Assembly (NCBI GenBank): GCA_021806355.1
Contig: JAJZXT010000171.1
Location: forward strand, 1 to 26,544
DNA from: Thermoplasmata archaeon
Lineage (GTDB): Archaea > Thermoplasmatota > Thermoplasmata > Thermoplasmatales > Thermoplasmataceae
Length of the DNA: 26,544 bases
Direction: 5' to 3'
In this document: positions 22,366 through 26,544 of the stretch, one piece after another
How positions within the stretch are numbered: position 1 is the stretch's first letter
Layout: every line of letters begins with the position of its first letter
Program-made: the position numbers and the translations under genes
The notes under the pieces: generated by a model
Seen by the model: only the letters and a program-made list of their open reading frames with translations
Database searches by the model: none
Told to the model about the DNA's origin: nothing

Positions 22366-22989
22366 ATGTTCGGTATGGCTATGGAATCTCACGAAAATTC
22401 AAGAAGATTGTTGATTAGTGTTTCTGGTTTTGTCGGATCCGGGAGTATGGATGTCAGTGAATGGATTGCAGAGAACATCGGATCTCCATTCGAAACGGAA
22501 ATAGTCTATATCAAGAACCTCCCGCACGATGAACGAAAATTGAGTGCCATGGGCAACAATGTTTCCGAAATCAAGAAGGAAGGCAAGATAACCGTAATCA
22601 ACATGGGTCCCAGAACAACCTATACAGTTGATTCAAATGAAGCTACACTTAAGGAAATTATTGAGTCTTACCCAAGCCAGAATAAGTTATTCGTTCTCGA
22701 TGGCTTTCAGGATATTGCAGTCGCCTCATGCCGCATATTCAGAATTCTGGTTGTCAAGAATATAAGGGAGATAGAACATTTTTCCAGCGCCTTCACCCCG
22801 GACATGGTCGTCCTTCACGGAGATACTGCCATTCACGATGAGACCATAATTAAGTGGCCGGAGGGAAAGAAAAGCATTATTTATGGCATTAAAACTAATT
22901 TTCTCAACGAAAAAGCTTCTCGTAGCCAAAATTTTTCAACGAAACCAGAGTTAAAGCTTAATTCGCAAACTAGAGAAAACATCTTATAA
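22366..22989 (+). CDS. Hypothetical protein with degenerate P-loop-like motifs
   Basis: A 207-aa soluble protein of no family I recognise. Near the N-terminus GFVGSGSM (21-28) follows a hydrophobic strand (RRLLISVS) and resembles a Walker A loop whose Lys is Ser. NKLFVLDGFQD (about 106-116) resembles a Walker B strand. Several alternating strands and helices are consistent with an alpha/beta nucleotide-binding-type fold, but ATP binding is doubtful. Starts at 22357 (TTG), 22366, 22375 and 22381 are all possible. The deleted tnpB element ends 42 nt upstream, so its promoter region borders the insertion. Confidence 0.7.
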   Translation: MFGMAMESHENSRRLLISVSGFVGSGSMDVSEWIAENIGSPFETEIVYIKNLPHDERKLSAMGNNVSEIKKEGKITVINMGPRTTYTVDSNEATLKEIIESYPSQNKLFVLDGFQDIAVASCRIFRILVVKNIREIEHFSSAFTPDMVVLHGDTAIHDETIIKWPEGKKSIIYGIKTNFLNEKASRSQNFSTKPELKLNSQTRENIL

Positions 22990-23014
22990 CCTTTATCAAT
23001 CTCGCACCAAAGGG

Positions 23015-23023
23015 TTTAATAAA
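23015..23023 (+). promoter_or_regulatory. TATA box of the EF-1alpha gene
   Basis: TTTAATAAA, preceded by an AAAGGG BRE-like stretch, predicts a start near 23045. The leader of about 27 nt holds AAGGTG (23061-23066), 5 nt before ATG 23072. This highly expressed gene is thus leadered, unlike many neighbours. Confidence 0.55.
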
Positions 23024-23071
23024 GAAAATCCTTTTACGGACTACCACAAAATTAGAAATAAAGGTGTAAAA

Positions 23072-24346
23072 ATGGCATCACAGAAACCGCACATAAATCT
23101 GGTTACAATAGGACACGTCGATCATGGAAAGTCAACCCTCGTAGGGAGACTTTTGTTTGAACACGGAGAAATTCCTCCGCACATAATTGAGGAATACAAG
23201 AAGCAGGCTGAAGAGAAGGGCAAAGCAACTTTTGAGTTCGCATGGGTAATGGATAAATTCAAAGAAGAGAGAGAGAGGGGAGTTACAATTGAGCTTTCTC
23301 ACAGGAAATTCGAGACTGGAAAATACTACTTTACCATAATTGATGCACCAGGGCACAGGGACTTCGTAAAGAACATGATAACAGGAACAAGTCAGGCAGA
23401 TGCCGCTATTCTTGTAATATCATCAAGGGATGGAGACGGAATAATGGCTCAAACAAGAGAACATGCATATCTGGCCAAGACCCTTGGAGTACAGCAGCTT
23501 ATAGTTGCAATCAACAAGTTGGATGCCACGCAGCCTCCATACAGTGAAAAGAGATTTGCAGAAGTCAAGGGAGAGGTAGAAAAATTCCTTGCATCGATAG
23601 GATACAGAAATATCCCCATGGTTCCAATCAGTGGATACAAGGGAGATAATATCACAAAGAAATCTGAAAACATGAAATGGTATTCGGGCCCGACATTACT
23701 TGAGTTACTTGACTCATTGAAAGTTCCTGAGAAACCAATCAACAAACCACTCAGGTTGCCAGTCCAGGATGTGTATTCCATTACCGGAATAGGCACAGTT
23801 CCTGTTGGAAGGATAGAAACAGGCATATTGAAGAATGGTGACAAGGTCATATTCAACCCAGCAAACAAGCAGGGAGAAGTCAAGACAGTAGAAATGCACC
23901 ATGAAGCAATGGATCAGGCTGGACCTGGAGACAATGTCGGTTTCAACGTAAGGGGAATCGCAAAGAATGATATTAAGAGAGGAGACGTCTGCGGACCAGT
24001 AACATCTCCACCATCAGTTGTAAAATCATTCACTGCACAGATTGTCGTGCTCAACCACCCATCAGTCATAGCTGCAGGATACAAACCAGTCTTTCACGTA
24101 CATACTGCGCAGGTAGCATGCAGGTTTGAGGAAATCATCAAGACCATAAACCCAAAGGATGGAACCACAAAGGAAGACAAGCCGGCATACATCAAGACAG
24201 GAGATATCGCAGTAGTGAAAGTTGTCCCCGATAAACCACTTGTGATCGAGAAGGTTGCAGAATTTCCGCAATTGGGCAGATTTGCAATTAGGGACATGGG
24301 TCAAACAGTAGCTGCTGGTCAGTGTATTGATATTGAACTTAAGTAA
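23072..24346 (+). CDS. tuf: Translation elongation factor EF-1alpha
   Basis: GTPase that delivers aminoacyl-tRNA to the ribosome. The 424-aa protein has G1 GHVDHGKST (14-22), the switch I region RERGVTIELSH, G3 DAPGH, G4 NKLD and a G5-like VPISGYKGDN, followed by two beta-barrel domains (SITGIGTVPVGRIETG; later HTAQVACRFEEI). It is archaeal/eukaryal type in length and motifs. S10 follows 10 nt after the stop, the usual archaeal arrangement. Confidence 0.98.
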   Translation: MASQKPHINLVTIGHVDHGKSTLVGRLLFEHGEIPPHIIEEYKKQAEEKGKATFEFAWVMDKFKEERERGVTIELSHRKFETGKYYFTIIDAPGHRDFVKNMITGTSQADAAILVISSRDGDGIMAQTREHAYLAKTLGVQQLIVAINKLDATQPPYSEKRFAEVKGEVEKFLASIGYRNIPMVPISGYKGDNITKKSENMKWYSGPTLLELLDSLKVPEKPINKPLRLPVQDVYSITGIGTVPVGRIETGILKNGDKVIFNPANKQGEVKTVEMHHEAMDQAGPGDNVGFNVRGIAKNDIKRGDVCGPVTSPPSVVKSFTAQIVVLNHPSVIAAGYKPVFHVHTAQVACRFEEIIKTINPKDGTTKEDKPAYIKTGDIAVVKVVPDKPLVIEKVAEFPQLGRFAIRDMGQTVAAGQCIDIELK

Positions 24347-24356
24347 GGTGGCATGA

Positions 24357-24671
24357 TTGGTCTCATATAAAGCCAGAATTTCACTTAGCGGTTCCGAACA
24401 TAAGGTCGTAGATTTGGTCTGTAACGAAATTAAAGGAATAGCCTCGAGAACCGGAGTAGAGGTTCATGGTCCAGTACCTCTCCCAACCAAAAGATTGCAG
24501 GTACCAGTTAGGAAGAGTCCAGATGGGGAGGGTTCTCCTACATGGGACAGATGGGAAATGAGGGTACACAAGAGACTCATCGATGTTGATGCTGATGAGA
24601 GAACTCTGAGACAGCTCATGAGAATTGCCATCCCAGATGGAGTTCAGATAGAAATCCAGATAAAGAGTTAA
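24357..24671 (+). CDS. rps10: Small ribosomal subunit protein S10 (uS10)
   Basis: A 104-aa protein of the 30S head. It has the family pattern KARISLSGSEHKVVDLVCNE, GPVPLPTKRLQVPVRKSP, then WEMRVHKRLIDVDADERTL and a final VQIEIQIK. The start is TTG 24357, 6 nt after AGGTG. An ATG at 24353 is out of frame and opens a five-codon reading frame that stops at 24370. Co-transcribed with EF-1alpha. Confidence 0.97.
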   Translation: MVSYKARISLSGSEHKVVDLVCNEIKGIASRTGVEVHGPVPLPTKRLQVPVRKSPDGEGSPTWDRWEMRVHKRLIDVDADERTLRQLMRIAIPDGVQIEIQIKS

Positions 24672-24677
24672 TCCAAA

Positions 24678-24719
24678 TTTTTTTATATTTAATTTAATAA
24701 ATTTTAAATTGACAAGGTG
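24678..24719 (+). promoter_or_regulatory. S10 terminator T-run merged with the EF-2 promoter and ribosome site
   Basis: Seven T (24678-24684) sit just after the S10 stop and run directly into a TATA-like TTTATATTTAAT. This predicts a start near 24711. AAGGTG (24714-24719) lies 5 nt before ATG 24725. The 53-bp gap thus seems to end one transcript and start the next. Confidence 0.5.
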
Positions 24720-24724
24720 TTTTT

Positions 24725-26544
24725 ATGGGACGAAAGGAAGATAATATTGCAAAAGCCTCGAAATTGATCAACCATCCGGAAAGAATAAGGAATATGGGTA
24801 TAGCTGCACACATAGATCACGGTAAAACCACCCTGAGCGACAACCTGATTGCTGGCGCTGGGATGATGAGTGAGGATCTTGCTGGAAAACAGTTGATGCT
24901 TGATTTTGATGAACAGGAACAGGCAAGGGGAATAACAATAAACGCCGCGGTTGCCTCCATGGTTCACGTTCATGATAAAGATGAATACCTCATTAACCTC
25001 ATCGATACTCCGGGGCACGTCGATTTTGGCGGTGATGTAACCAGGGCAATGAGGGCCGTTGATGGGGCAATTATAGTAGTTGATTCTGTGGAAGGGGTAA
25101 TGCCACAAACAGAAACCGTCATAAGGCAGGCTCTCAGGGAAAGGGTGAAACCAGTTTTATTCATTAATAAAGTGGACAGGCTCATAAACGAACTGAGGCT
25201 CAATGCAGATGAGATGCAGAAGAAGTTCGTGAAGATCATAAACGATGTCAACAAGCTCCTGAACAAATATGCGCCAAAAGAATTCATCAAGGATTGGCAG
25301 CTCAACGTACAGGATGGAAAGGTTGCATTTGGTTCTGCATATAATAACTGGGCAATTTCCGTTCCATCAATGAAAGAGACCAAGGTTTCATTTAAGGATA
25401 TAGTGGATTATGTGAAAGCAGGAAACCAAAAGGAACTTGCAAAGAAATCACAACTTCATACCATTATACTAGGAATGGTAATCAAGCATCTTCCAAATCC
25501 AAAGGAGGCACAGGCTTACAGGATTCCACAGATCTGGAAAGGCGATTTGGCTTCAGTCAATGGCAAGGCCATGATGAATTGCGACCCCGATGGTCCAGTG
25601 AATATGATGATAACTAAAATTATCGTTGATCCGCACGCAGGGGAGATTGCGGTTGGAAGGATTTTCAGCGGAACGCTCAAGAGAGGACAGGAATTATATA
25701 TACTGGGAGCATCCGGCAAATTCAAGCTGCAAACACTTGCGATGATGGTCGGACCAGACCGGATTCAGATTGATAATATTTCAGCAGGGAACATTGCAGC
25801 AGTAATAGGATTGAAGAGTGCCAATGCAGGTTCCACGGTTGCAGCACTGACGGACATGGAGGCTTTCGAGCCTATGATGCACTATACAGATCCAGTGGTG
25901 ACACTTGCAATTGAGGCGAAACACACGTCAGATTTGCCAAAGCTCATTGAAGTCCTGAAGACGGTTTCAAAGGCTGATCCTTCCATTCAGGTGAACATAA
26001 ATCAGGAAACCGGTGAACATCTCATTTCTGGAATGGGAGAGCTTCACCTTGAGGTAACACTTTACAGAATAAGGAATGATTATAAAATCGATGTTACAAC
26101 CTCAGATCCAATAGTTGTTTACAGGGAAACCATAGATCGTCCAGCAGGGCCATTTGAAGGAAAATCCCCAAATAAACATAACAAATTCTACTTTGAGGTA
26201 GCTCCGCTTGAGGAATCAATAATCGCCCTGATAAAAGAGGGCAAGATTCCGCAGGGCGCAAAATTCAAGGACCGAAAGGCCTTCACGGAGATGCTCCAGG
26301 CTAACGGCATGGACAGGGATGAAGCCAGGGGCGTTGAGTGCATTGAAGGAGACAATCTATTGACGGATGTTACCAAGGGTATCCAGTATCTTGATGAAAC
26401 CATGGAACTTCTCATTGATGCCTTCAAGGAGGTAATGAACAGAGGCCCGCTTGCAAATGAAAGGGTATCCGGATTGAAGGCAAGGCTTGTTGATGCGAAA
26501 CTGCATGAGGACAGTATCCATAGAGGTCCTGCACAGGTAATACC
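24725..26544 (+). CDS. fusA: Translation elongation factor EF-2, C-terminal end beyond window
   Basis: GTPase that drives ribosomal translocation. The frame is open from ATG 24725 to the window edge (606 full codons), about 125 short of the usual 730. It has G1 AHIDHGKTT (28-36), QARGITINAA (switch I), G3 DTPGHVDF and G4 NKVDR; then the domain II segment VGRIFSGTL, domain III GEHLISGMGELHLEV and a domain IV stretch ending in HRGPAQVI. The diphthamide His region lies past the edge. No frameshift or internal stop was seen. Confidence 0.97.
   Translation, partial: MGRKEDNIAKASKLINHPERIRNMGIAAHIDHGKTTLSDNLIAGAGMMSEDLAGKQLMLDFDEQEQARGITINAAVASMVHVHDKDEYLINLIDTPGHVDFGGDVTRAMRAVDGAIIVVDSVEGVMPQTETVIRQALRERVKPVLFINKVDRLINELRLNADEMQKKFVKIINDVNKLLNKYAPKEFIKDWQLNVQDGKVAFGSAYNNWAISVPSMKETKVSFKDIVDYVKAGNQKELAKKSQLHTIILGMVIKHLPNPKEAQAYRIPQIWKGDLASVNGKAMMNCDPDGPVNMMITKIIVDPHAGEIAVGRIFSGTLKRGQELYILGASGKFKLQTLAMMVGPDRIQIDNISAGNIAAVIGLKSANAGSTVAALTDMEAFEPMMHYTDPVVTLAIEAKHTSDLPKLIEVLKTVSKADPSIQVNINQETGEHLISGMGELHLEVTLYRIRNDYKIDVTTSDPIVVYRETIDRPAGPFEGKSPNKHNKFYFEVAPLEESIIALIKEGKIPQGAKFKDRKAFTEMLQANGMDRDEARGVECIEGDNLLTDVTKGIQYLDETMELLIDAFKEVMNRGPLANERVSGLKARLVDAKLHEDSIHRGPAQVI

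Noticed and set aside
23449..23883. A 144-codon frame antisense to EF-1alpha
   Set aside because: It is a mirror of a highly conserved coding sequence, with no promoter or ribosome site.
24353..24370. Five-codon frame (ATG to TAA) overlapping the S10 start, considered as a leader peptide
   Set aside because: AGGTG is placed for TTG 24357, and a 3-nt spacing to this ATG is too short. Likely chance.
24970..25383. A 137-codon frame antisense to EF-2
   Set aside because: Shadow of the conserved GTPase domain; composition and lack of initiation signals argue against it.

Overview
The window is a stretch of an archaeal chromosome, most likely from the order Thermoplasmatales (acidophilic, wall-less Euryarchaeota). 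The evidence is archaeal EF-1alpha, S10 and EF-2; archaeal-only families such as DUF424; an archaeal bifunctional phosphoglucose/phosphomannose isomerase; a B-type terminal oxidase paired with a blue copper protein; and TATA boxes 24-28 nt before start codons, which point to many leaderless mRNAs. Surface proteins carry many N-x-S/T sequons, as is common in acidophiles. The genus is inference.

Layout. (a) 1-113 is the 5' end of an IS200/IS605-type tnpB element running off the left edge. (b) 139-2979 (minus) is a FecCD/BtuCDF-type metal-chelate importer, divergent from a DUF929 thioredoxin-like membrane protein (3137-4063). (c) 4196-4819 is an HTH_10 regulator, convergent with a complete tryptophan operon on the minus strand (11643 to 4858): trpB2, trpA, trpD, trpF, trpE, trpG, trpC and a DAHP synthase. 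Most of these genes overlap or abut. (d) 12697-11699 (minus) holds DUF424 and a UbiE-like methyltransferase. (e) 12834-16691 (plus) is an aerobic respiration operon: small membrane protein, CuA subunit II, B-type subunit I, cupredoxin and heme O synthase. A degenerate CPBP-family membrane protein follows. (f) 17433-18252 (minus) holds a thioesterase and an unknown protein, divergent from an Rqc2/NEMF-type ribosome quality-control factor that overlaps a convergent sugar-phosphate isomerase. (g) A LigB-family protein is followed by a roughly 240-bp internally deleted tnpB element with both ends kept (22088-22323). (h) After an orphan protein come EF-1alpha, S10 and EF-2; EF-2 runs off the right edge.

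How the parts work together. The trp operon runs from the first committed shikimate step (DAHP) and from chorismate to tryptophan. The oxidase operon supplies the catalytic subunits, a likely copper electron donor and the heme-modifying enzyme; the UbiE-like protein next to it may methylate the respiratory quinone. The two tnpB-related elements are the only clear mobile DNA. One carries a tnpB start codon, and the other keeps the right end that in this family encodes the guide RNA.

The most notable observations are the tnpB-less element that may still make an omegaRNA, and two genes (trpC and the methyltransferase) whose conserved N-terminal regions lie upstream of the first ATG/GTG/TTG.
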